Source: Oasisia sp. SBJ-2009 (taxonomy: Eukaryota; Annelida; Polychaeta; Sabellida; Siboglinidae). Taken from it: DNA of 64,000 bases. The notes beneath the pieces were generated by a model. That model made no database searches, was not told the origin of the DNA, and worked only from the letters and a program-made list of their open reading frames with translations. Below are positions 1 to 12,300 of this stretch, in pieces (position 1 is the stretch's first letter; each line of letters opens with the position of its first letter). The DNA is taken from the NCBI GenBank assembly GCA_964017155.1, contig OZ024856.1:12072625-12136624 (forward strand), given 5' to 3'. The translations under genes and the position numbers were made by a program.

Positions 1-395
1 ACATCAGAGAAACTTTTCAACCCCACAGCTCAGCATTGAATTTATTGCACACAATTTAACTGTTCACATGAACAAAGTGGTCAGTTTATGGCCACAAGCA
101 AAAATATATTCTCCTTTAGGCAGGCAGTGGATAGTCATAAAACCCACGCCTTTGGCACAACAACTACATTTCAGTCCTTCAGGTCCAAACCGTCTAATTG
201 TTTCTGTCAGCTGGATAGATCACATAAAGTAGAGTCTTGCTTTGCCAAAACAATACTGTACACCATGAAATGGTTGTGTATATGCTTGGTATCAATTAGT
301 TTCATAGTGACACTTGAAATTAACATTAAATTGACAATGATCTGGAAACAATATTTTGAGTAAACATTACCCCATGAATCGTTCTTTCATTTCAG

Positions 396-3300
396 TCAAC
401 GGTTCCGTGTGCCGCAAAGCAGCTAGCAAATGGTATGTTCATATTGAATTACTTTGAATCCTACAAATATTGATTCCTGGTTAACAGTTACTTTATGCGT
501 CATGCTATTGTAAATTTATAATTTTTGTGAACTTGCATGTGGAAAATGCTTAGTACTAAACAAGCCACCAGGCGTCACCACCATAGCCCATGTGGATTAC
601 TTTTGACTTGTAAACTTATGTATTATTGAAGTTCTATATAAGTGACACATGAATTGAATGCATGACACTAATCAGTCGTTGACATTCAATAAAGAGTAAC
701 TTAAACAAATTATGATACCTTGTTTCAGCAACAGAATACATTAGAAACCCACACAATGACTTCCGGCTGCTGAACAAGTAAGTCCACATTTGGTGCATGC
801 TTCTAGTCACATGACTCATGTCCACATCATATATACAATGCCCAACACAGATGACGCTTTAAGATTTTAGAAGAATGGCCCGTGTTATAACAGAAGTAAT
901 ATTTACTTAAATTACAAACATGCTAATAAATGAAATAGACAACAGTGTCGACTGTGCTCATTTTATTCACTGTCACACAAGCTGTCTTGTTACACAAAAG
1001 ATTGCTGTGTTGTTTATCTTGCAGACGCATGTCTTTTTCAAATTTGACGGCTACTGCAGCAGACTAACATTTTGTAGTTTGATAACAAATATTCAGACTG
1101 TTGATCCATCTACCATGTTTGTGAGGTTTTCTGATGATACAGCCATACTCGCTCTTTTGAGTGATTTTGCCTCAAACCATTTATATCTTCCTTCAGTGGT
1201 ATGTTTCTCCAGTTGGCGCTGTACCAACTTTTTGCTCCTCAATGTTTCCAAAACGAAAGAAATGTGCATTGACTTACATATTGAATTTAATTTGTATTTT
1301 GTGACAGTCTTTTTCTTACATATTTTTAGATGCGATCATGAGCTGTACATGAAATATCCTTTTAAGGACATGAATTTAATTGAAATATTTAACTGTCTCT
1401 GCATATTTTTATTTTTAGACCTTTCCATTGTCTTGCTATTTGCTCTGTGTGGCATCTATCAAATGCAGGTGCCTCAGCTACATAACAACGACAGAAGCAA
1501 GAGACTGTATGAGTCTGTAAGCTGTACTCAGGAGCAAGATACTGTATGAGACTGTAAGCTGTACTCAGGAGCAAGAGACTGTATGAGACTGTAAGCTGTA
1601 CTCAGGAGCAAGAGACTGTATGAGACTGTAAGCTGTACTCAGGAGCAAGAGACTGTATGAGACTGTAAGCTGTACTCAGGAGCAAGAGACTGTATGAGAC
1701 TGTAAGCTGTACTCAGGAGCAAGAGACTGTATGAGACTGTAAGCTGTACTCAGGAGCAAGAGACTGTATGAGACTGTAAGCTGTACTCAGGAGCAAGAGA
1801 CTGTATGAGACTGTAAGCTGTACTCAGGAGCAAGAGACTGTATGAGACTGTAAGCTGTACTCAGGAGCAAGAGACTGTATGAGACTGTAAGCTGTACTCA
1901 GGAGCAAGAGACTGTATGAGACTGTAAGCTGTACTCAGGAGCAAGAGACTGTATGAGACTGTAAGCTGTACTCAGGAGCAAGAGACTGTATGAGACTGTA
2001 AGCTGTACTCAGGAGCAAGAGACTGTATGAGACTGTAAGCTGTACTCAGGAGCAAGAGACTGTATGAGACTGTAAGCTGTACTCAGGAGCAAGAGACTGT
2101 ATGAGACTGTAAGCTGTACTCAGGAGCAAGAGACTGTATGAGACTGTAAGCTGTACTCAGGAGCAAGAGACTGTATGAGACTGTAAGCTGTACTCAGGAG
2201 CAAGAGACTGTATGAGACTGTAAGCTGTACTCAGGAGCAAGAGACTGTATGAGACTGTAAGCTGTACTCAGGAGCAAGACACTGTATGAGACTGTAAGCT
2301 GTACTCAGGAGCAAGACACTGTATGAGACTGTAAGCTGTCCTCTGTCTCTTCCAGGTGCAAGAGACAACATATCATTTCTTACTCGCTGGGATCTAGGTG
2401 GTTCCACTCATCTCCTGCACTATGTAAGTCTCAATGCTCTCAGTAAACAATGTTTTATATCTGCAACCTGCTGTTGTCTTGTAGGAATAATTCTCTGTCC
2501 AGCCCATGCACGATTAGACAATTTTCTGCATGAGCAGATTGTAGTTATAAAATTCATGAAAATGCAAACTGTCTTTTGGTTGTGTGGTATTATCAGCTTG
2601 CAGTTAACAATAATATTACTGGTTACAAAGTCTTGCTTTTAGTAATTCCAAATAGAAAAGGGGTTTGCTTTGATAAATCTGCCATTAAGATAGAAACATA
2701 TGGTTCAATTTATTTCTTTATTCTTCATTATTGATGTAATTACTTTTTCTGTAAAAATTGGGTTAGCATTCATAGTTAAATATCATAAACAAAATGACAT
2801 GTTTGGTAAAACTAGAAATATTAAAAACCAAACTTATATAATTTTTATGAAGAAATACATTAAGCAGCTCATTTACCTTGTGACGTATGCTGTCTTCCAC
2901 AAGAGGTCCAGCGAGAAACAGAAATTAGACCTCAGATATCCGTCTACTCGTGCAACTGCCCACGCTTATTTATAGACATTTGTTAGGTAGATATGACCGT
3001 GTTTATTTGTGGTCAGTATGAACTTGGCTGGCCCTCATCTATAGGTCTGTTTGGAAGGTTTATGGTTCTGATTGTGTCCTAATGTTGGTCTTAGGAGATA
3101 ATTCCAGCTGATTAAGAATCCTTATGATATGGCAAGTTTGTATGTAAAACTGTATGATGTGATGCATATTTAGTTTCTCTTCTTGAAAGCAGTACAGCAT
3201 TATCTCATTACTTATGGTCGTTGTATACACACACCAGTGTTTGTAATATATAATGATTTATAAGAAAGTCAGTAAGTTTCTTATTCAAGCTGGTTTTTTA

Positions 3301-6300
3301 AATCTTTAATACATGAGTGAACATGTTCATGTGATTGAAGGACAAAAATTGTAATTTTATTCAAATAATTTTTGTCATACTTATACCTTTCGTTGAACTT
3401 CAACCAGTAAGTAGCTGAAACATTAAGATGTCAGTTAAGTAATGTTAAATAAAACGTTGTGGTACAAAGAACTATTGATTCCATGCAATTCCTTACAAGT
3501 ACCGGGCACAGTACTTGGCAGATTTACTATAACGTCGTTGACACAAAACCTGAATTTTGTCATCGCCTGTTGCAGGGGACGGTGAGATCAAAGTTGTGAA
3601 GACACCTCAGTTTGCCGACTCTATCACAGAAGGGGACGTGAGGTGGGACAAAGGTGGGACAGCAGGGACACCGAGGCCCTCACATCTGTCATGACGTAGC
3701 ACTCTTATGACACATCTATTGACTGTGTCGTCGTTGGCCTCTTCATATTTATCACCCTTCCTCAGTTCTTATCTTTGGCTCGTAAAACTTGTCGGCCATC
3801 TTGGCTGCGTTGTTGTGATGTCAGTTCATTTGACTGTGTTAGACTGGGATTATTTAATACTGTGGTACTGTACTGTTGTAACTAAAATGTAGTTAAAAAC
3901 TGTTAGTGTTTACTTTTTAATACATGTAAGTTCTTCGTGTAGTTTAGTATGTGACTAGTTAGTATTATCTAACTGTACTCTTGTAATACTGGGTACTTTG
4001 TCCACCGAGTAGATATAGTTTTTACTGTTATTATTACTCAAAGTGACTGTCGCGATAGTTGTGTTTTCAAGCTTTAACGTGAATCTACTGACCATTTTTA
4101 GATACAATGTTTAAAAGGTAATAATCATGTACCTGTAATAATATATTAATCAGGTAATTTTGTCTCTATTTCATACTTTATAAATTGTATAGAAGGGGCT
4201 CTGTTTTCCAAATGTTGTTGTGTTCCTGTGTAGTGTATGATGTATCACTCACGGTGCAAGTTCTTATTTTACAGCCGTTGGAGACTATGTTAAAGAGGAT
4301 GAAAACGTTGGTGAAATAGAAACGGACAAAGTGAGTGTGGAAACCTGGTTTCCTGAACATGTAGTGTCCCAGTATCTCTGGTGTGATTCAGTGACCTCTC
4401 CACGGAGGTTTGTCTTTAATCGGACAGTCCCATACAGTTACATCATTAATCATCTACCTAACATATCCTATTCATATCTCTGGTTAATCCTCATTCGACA
4501 AAGTAGGCCTACTCTACCTCAAACGTACAAAATGCTGGCTACAGTGGGGGACCATCAATTCAGTGGCGCCCTCTCGTGGATAGTTGTGAATGCATGATGC
4601 AAGGAGATACTGTCTGGTCTCAGATGCTCCTATGTCTGGCCAAGTGGTTGGGTAAACAATGGCTGTAAAATAAAACATCATATATAAATGATTACTAATA
4701 ATTTCACAACTAATTCGATTGCAAGTACAGCTGTTATGAATCCTTGTAGACATCCATTGGTCTTCCTGCACCAGTGTCCGGAGTGATAACGGAACTGTTA
4801 GCAGAAGATGGTGCCACTGTACAGGCCGGCCAAGACATCTACAAAATCCAGGCAACGGGTGAGTGGGCATCATCACGGCGTGTTTTCTCTTGGTGACACA
4901 GACCACACTGTTTGCACTCACTGTACAATGTCACCAGTGCTGACACCTTGTGACCAGATTGATAACTGTAGCCAACCATGCAAAAAGCACCGTTGTCTAC
5001 AGGTGTCCTTTGGGGGAATACTAGTCCCGTCAAAATCCCCATGATTTAATCAGATGTGAAAAATATGCATCAAATAACTTCTAAAATTCTAAATTGCATT
5101 ATTAAAGTTTGTAGTAAATTTATAATTATTTGTAAAAACCAGACCCTGAAAATATATACTTTCTCTGTTAAGAATATATATTGTGGCTTTTCTCGGTGCC
5201 TCACAATGCAAACTGTTGTGGCGTGTCATGAATAATACCAATATATCAGCATGTGTCCAAGTAAAATACTTGCTCAATTAATATAATTATTTAAATATGT
5301 TATATTTAATAATATTTTAATAATATATATTTGTTTATAATTACAGTTTATTTATTTTTATCCATTTATTACTACCGTGGTTATATTTATATTGTTGTGG
5401 ACTATATATTTTATCTAAAGCTTTATTGTATGTATGTATGTATATGATGTATGTATGCATGTAAGATGTTGGCCCATTGAAAATCACGATGTACCTCGTG
5501 ACATGGTTACCAATCAAGAAATAAAGCTTTTACTTACTTACTTACTCACTCAAGTAAAACGCTTGCTCAGAGTGCTACAAACGTAAATTATAACATAGTA
5601 AACTGATAAACATTGCAATATAACTGATACACATTGCAATATAACTGATACACATTGCAATATAACTGATACACATTGCAATATAACTGATACACATTAC
5701 AATATAACTGATACACATTACAATATAACTGATACACATTACAATATAACTGATACACATTACAATATAACTGATACACATTACAATATAACTGATACAC
5801 ATTGCAATATAACTGATACACATTACATTCAAACAAACTAAAGAGTCTAAAATACATTGGGATATGTTTATGACATTTCCTGTAGATGCTCCTCCAGCTG
5901 GCTCCGAGGCTCCGGCACCAAAGGCTGCTGCAGCTGAGGCTCCACCACCACCTCCTGCCGCTGCTGCGCCTCCACCACCAGCAGCTGCTCCACCAGCAGC
6001 TGCTGCACCAGCGGCACCTGGCCCCATACCAACGGCACCACCCCCGGTACCACCGCTACCAACGGCACCGATGAGTTCCACACCGGCATCAAGTGTGAAG
6101 GTGATGCCGGCGGTACCAACGGTTGGTGGCCGCAGTGAACACAGGGTGAGTGGCTACTTCACTGGTCACTGTGGATGGTCAGTTGTATTCTTCCATGTGA
6201 ACACAGGGTGAGTGGCTACTTCATTGGTCATTGTGGATGGTCAGTTGTATTCTTCCATGTGAACATAGGGTGAGTGGCTACTTCATTGGTCATTGTAGAT

Positions 6301-9300
6301 GGTCAGTTGTATTCTTCCATGTGAACACAGGGCGAGTGGCTACTTCATTGGTCACTGTAGATGGTCAGTTGTATTCTTCCATGTGAACACAGGGTGAGTG
6401 GCTACTTCACTGGTCACTGTAGATGGTCAGTTGTATTCTTCCATGTGAACACAGGGTGAGTGGCTACTTCATTGGTCACTGTGGATGGTCAGTTGTATTC
6501 TTCCATGTGAACACAGGGTGAGTGGCTACTTCATTGGTCACTGTGGATGGTCAGTTGTATTCTTTCATGTGAACACAGGGCGAGTGGCTACTTCATTGGT
6601 CACTGTAGATGGTCAGTTGTATTCTTCCATGTGAACACAGGGTGAGTGGCTACTTCACTGGTCACTGTAGATGGTCAGTTGTATTCTTCCATGTGAACAC
6701 AGGGTGAGTGGCTACTTCATTGGTCACTGTGGATGGTCAGTTGTATTCTTCCATGTGAACACAGGGTGAGTGGCTACTTCATTGGTCACTGTGGATGGTC
6801 ACTTGTATTCTTCCATGTGAACACAGGGTGAGTGGCTACTTCACTGGTCACTGTAGATGGTCAGTTGTATTCTTCCATGTGAACACAGGGTGAGTGGCTA
6901 CTTCATTGGTCACTGTGGATGGTCAGTTGTATTCTTCCATGTGAACACAGGGTGAGTGGCTACTTCATTGGTCACTGTGGATGGTCAGTTGTATTCTTTC
7001 ATGTGAACACAGGGCGAGTGGCTACTTCATTGGTCACTGTAGATGGTCAGTTGTATTCTTCCATGTGAACACAGGGTGAGTGGCTACTTCACTGGTCACT
7101 GTAGATGGTCAGTTGTATTCTTCCATGTGAACACAGGGTGAGTGGCTACTTCATTGGTCACTGTGGATGGTCAGTTGTATTCTTCCATGTGAACACAGGG
7201 TGAGTGGCTACTTCATTGGTCACTGTGGATGGTCAGTTGTATTCTTCCATGTGAACACAGGGTGAGTGGCTACTTCACTGGTCACTGTGGATGGTCAGTT
7301 GTATTCTTTCATGTGAACACAGGGTGAGTGGCTACTTCACTGGTCACTGTAGATGGTCAGTTGTATTCTTTCATGTGAGCACAGGGTGAGTGGCTACTTC
7401 ATTGGTCACTGTGGATGGTCAGTTGTATTCTTTCATGTGAGCACAGGGTGAGTGGCTACTTCACTGGTCACTGTGGATGGTCAGTTGTATTCTTCCATGT
7501 GAACACAGGGTGAGTGGCTACTTCATTGGTCATTGTGGATGGTCAGTTGTATTCTTCCATGTGAACACAGGGTGAGTGGCTACTTCATTGGTCACTGTAG
7601 ATGGTCAGTTGTATTCTTCCATGTGAACATAGGGTGAGTGGCTACTTCACTGGTCACTGTGGATGGTCAGTTGTATTCTTTCATGTGAACACAGGGTGAG
7701 TGGCTACTTCACTGGTCACTGTAGATGGTCAGTTGTATTCTTTCATGTGAGCACAGGGTGAGTGGCTACTTCATTGGTCACTGTGGATGGTCAGTTGTAT
7801 TCTTCCATGTGAGCACAGGGTGAGTGGCTACTTCATTGGTCACTGTGGATGGTCAGTTGTATTCTTCCATGTGAGCACAGGGTGAGTGGCTACTTCATTG
7901 GTCACTGTGGATGGTCAGTTGTATTCTTCCATGTGAGCACAGGGTGAGTGGCTACTTCATTGGTCATTGTAGATGGTCAGTTGTATTCTTTCATGTGAAC
8001 ACAGGGTGAGTGGCTACTTCACTGGTCACTGTGGATGGTCAGTTGTATTCTTTCATGTGAACACAGGGTGAGTGGCTACTTCACTGGTCACTGTAGATGG
8101 TCAGTTGTATTCTTTCATGTGAGCACAGGGTGAGTGGCTACTTCATTGGTCACTGTGGATGGTCAGTTGTATTCTTTCATGTGAACACAGGGTGAGTGGC
8201 TACTTCACTGGTCACTGTAGATGGTCAGTTGTATTCTTTCATGTGAGCACAGGGTGAGTGGCTACTTCATTGGTCACTGTGGATGGTCAGTTGTATTCTT
8301 CCATGTGGACACAGGGTGATGGAGTTACTTAGATGGTTTCTTGCTGTTTTGTTGTTTCTTGTTCGTGTGGAGTCTGGCGCTGTCTTCAAATAGTATCGTT
8401 GAAGTCTCTTGTCTAGATCAAAAATAATAATAATAAACTATATTTATACACTGGTCTCCAGAGTATGTCTGTGTTCAATAGTGTGTATATACTTCATCCT
8501 ATATACCAATAACCTGCCCATTGTTGTCAACTCTGTCATGAGATTATTTATTTCCCAGTCTTGATGGAAAACAGCTGGTTACATCTGTATTTTACACACA
8601 TGCACACACACACACACATGCACACACGCACAGACATACACATGCACCCATATACATGCACGCACGCAAGCACGCACGCACACACAAACACACTTGTTAT
8701 GCTGTCTATACATGCCTGTAATTATAAGAATCGCTGGGATTTCATTGAGCACAGTTTCTTTGACATTTGATATTTTATTAAAAACAAGCACCAGGTCATA
8801 GAATAATAAATTTGCTTATGTTTTAGGTGAAAATGTCACGAATTAGACAGAGGATAGCACAGCGCCTGAAGGAAGCCCAGACCACCTGCGCCATGCTCAC
8901 TACATTCAATGAGATTGACATGAGGTGAGATGTCACTAACTCTACCTAGAGTATGTGTGCTGTTTAACTGAGTACAGTAGCCACTGGAAGGGCAGTACAT
9001 GCTTCTGTTAGCTATGATGTGTTCAAAATAATCCTTTTATAGATTTTCTTTTGGTTTATCTGCTTTGTGTTATCATAGAAAGAAAATTATTTAAAATGTT
9101 TACTGTTTAAAAAATAAGGGTGGCCCGTAACTGAATATCACTTGTTTTGGTGCCGTTGAACATCCACTTTCCATTACCTTCTTGGAGTTGTGGTCATGTG
9201 ACAACCACAAACAGTCACATGACAAAAGAGAACATGCGACACTAGAAATGGTACAGAATGTTTCGTAAGATCAGTTGAGTGAACTAATTAATCGTAACGG

Positions 9301-12300
9301 AAGCCAGAAGCAATCTACATGTTCGTATGTTACATGGTTGTTATATAAAATTAAAATTACAAATGATAGTTCAACACCTTGTAGCAAACTGCTGAAGCAT
9401 ACTTGATGGTCGATGGTAGCAGGTACAAGCTATCTTGGTATCAGTGTCCATGTTGAGTGTATATTAAATTAATGGTATCAATCATTTTATGAATTGCTAA
9501 GCTATTGGACTACACTTGACATAAACACTAAAATGCAGTTTTCTGATCATAATAAAATGCAGTAGGTAAACGGTCATTGTATTTTGTAATGTTACAAGTG
9601 TATATACATACAATCTGTCTTGTTGAGACTGTTTTTGCATATTAAATGTACCTTATGCATGTATTTGATCGGTTTGGCTGTTTGTAGCTATTTATGTAAC
9701 TGACACATCTTGTCTAACTGCAAGGCATGTTCCTGGCTGACACATGTTCCTGGCTGACACATGTTCCTGGCTGACACGTGTTCCTGGCTGACACGTGTTC
9801 CTGGTTGACACATGTTCCTGGTTGACTCATGTTCCTGGTTGACACATGTTCCTGGTTGACTCATGTTCCTGGCTGATACATGTTCCTGGCTGACACATGT
9901 TCCTGGCTGACACGTGTTCCTGGTTGACACATGTTCCTGGTTGACACATGTTCCTGGCTGACACATGTTCCTGGCTGACACATGTTCCTGGTTGACTCAT
10001 GTTCCTGGCTGATACATGTTCCTGGCTGACACATGTTCCTGGTTGATACATGTTCCTGGCTGATACATGTTCCTGGTTGATACATGTTCCTGGCTGATAC
10101 ATGTTCCTGGCTGATACATGTTCCTGGCTGATACATGTTCCTGGTTGATACATGTTCCTGGCTGATACATATTCCTGGCTGATACATGTTCCTGGTTGAT
10201 ACATGTTCCTGGTTGATACATGTTCCTGGTTGACACATGTTCCTGGTTGACACATGTTCCTGGTTGACACATGTTCCTGGCTGACACATGTTCCTGGCTG
10301 ACACATGTTCCTGGTTGACACGTGTTCCTGGCTGACTCATGTTCCTGGCTGACACATGTTCCTGGCTGACACATGTTCCTGGCTGATACATGTTCCTGGC
10401 TGACACATGGTCCTGGCTGATACATGTTCCTGGTTGATACATGTTCCTGGCTGATACATGTTCCTGGCTGATACATGTTCCTGGCTGACACATGTTCCTG
10501 GCTGATACATGTTCCTGGTTGATACATGTTCCTGGCTGATACATGTTCCTGGCTGATACATGTTCCTGGCTGATACATGTTCCTGGTTGACACATGTTCC
10601 TGGCTGATACATGTTCCTGGTTGATACATGTTCCTGGTTGACACATGTTCCTGGTTGACACATGTTCCTGGCTGATACATGTTCCTGGTTGATACATGTT
10701 CCTGGTTGACACATGTTCCTGGTTGACACATGTTCCTGGTTGACACATGTTCCTGGCTGACACATGTTCCTGGTTGATACATGTTCCTGGCCGACACATG
10801 TTCCTGGCTGACACATGGTCCTGGTTAACACATGTTCCTGGCTGACACATGTTCCTGGCTGACACATGTTCCTGGTTGACACATGTTCCTGGTTGCAGCA
10901 ACATCATGGACTTGCGGACCAAATACAAGGACGCATTTCTCAAGAAACATGGCATCAAGCTCGGCTTCATGTCGGCGTTCGTGCGAGCCAGCAGCTATGC
11001 CCTGGAAATGCAGCCCATTGTCAATGCTGTCATCGACGAAAAAGAGATTGTGTATCGGGACTACGTTGATATCTCAGTTGCCGTAGCAACACCTAGGGTA
11101 CGTATCGTTGATGTGGATGTTAATTACATATTGTCTACATCCGTGCTTCTTTCACATTATCATGTTGTCTACGGGTGCTTTTTCAAATGCATGTTTTGTA
11201 AAGCACCATATAAAAAGAAGAGTTCTAGATGTGCTGTTAAGGTTAACGTAACATTTATACTGTGTGTGTAATATGTTCAGATATTACAATCAGTTAACTG
11301 GTAGTTGAATGTACAAAACTGGATGTTGCTGCAGAGTTGATCTGATTATTTCTCTTGTTCTTGTAGGGTTTAGTTGTGCCAGTTTTACGCGATGTGAACG
11401 CGATGAATTATGCTCACATAGAGCTAGGTCTAGCCGAATTGGGCGAAAAGGTATGTGTGTGTGTTATCATCAACCAAAGAATCATAGCACTCTGCATGTT
11501 TACTCTACCTTTGGTCAGTAATGTGTACGTTAGTATGCAGGTGTATATACATTGCAGTTTGTAAACTTGTGGATCTCCCTGAGGAACCAAGATCTACGGA
11601 AATCTTTCTGTGTTAATGTACTTCCTAGGAGCAGAGACCTCTGTCCTCTGGTCTACCAGTTGTCAATGTAGCGTAAACCAGTGATGTAACGTAATTACTT
11701 ACAGCCAGATAAAAAAATTGGGAACTCTAAGTGACATTTTGAGGTCTTTATTTCAAAGTCCCTTTCTATGCTAAAATCAATCTGTTTAAAAAAGAAATAA
11801 TTCCCATGTTAGTTTCACTGTCATCAATAAGACCAGGGGACTATTTCACAAACGGTGTTAAGAGCTCTTAAAAAAAGACACTGATTTTAACAAAACATTT
11901 TGCTTAATGATGAACACATTAGATCTTTCAAGCTCAAACCATCTTATTGTATGAAGGGACATGAATTTGAGCAGTTGCATGAGTCTACATGAAACCATCG
12001 ACTCAGAATTTTTATTTTATTCACCCCACTGTGTAATTTTAAAATGTTGGCTGCTCAAATTTTACACACTGTGTGCTGTTCACATAACGAACGTGTATGC
12101 CTAATTTGGTTGAGATATATTGAGTTTTAACATAAATATGGCACATAGCTATTTTTGAGTATTTGGTACCCTTAAGAGCTCTTTATCTTAGTGAAACGGT
12201 CCTTAGTTGTGAGAATCCACAGGTCCATTCACGGGTCCTGGTTGTGTGTTGTCAGGCGAAGAGAGATGAGTTGGCGATAGAGGACATGGATGGAGGCACC

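Noticed and set aside
920..1549. 209-codon protein gene
   Set aside because: Only the part at about 1060-1280 resembles a LINE reverse transcriptase; the end runs into the minisatellite.
1493..2339. CRISPR-like regular array
   Set aside because: Units are contiguous with no unique spacers, in an animal intron; the same holds for the other arrays.
5575..6081. Minus-strand 168-codon Gly/Ala-rich protein
   Set aside because: Antisense to the DLST Ala/Pro linker exon and the 21-bp array.
9861..10970. Minus-strand 369-codon open frame with Cys-Gln-Pro-Gly-Thr repeats, and its overlapping frames
   Set aside because: It is wholly encoded by the 17-bp intronic array, opposite DLST; 17-bp units read in all three frames, so the open frame is an artefact.
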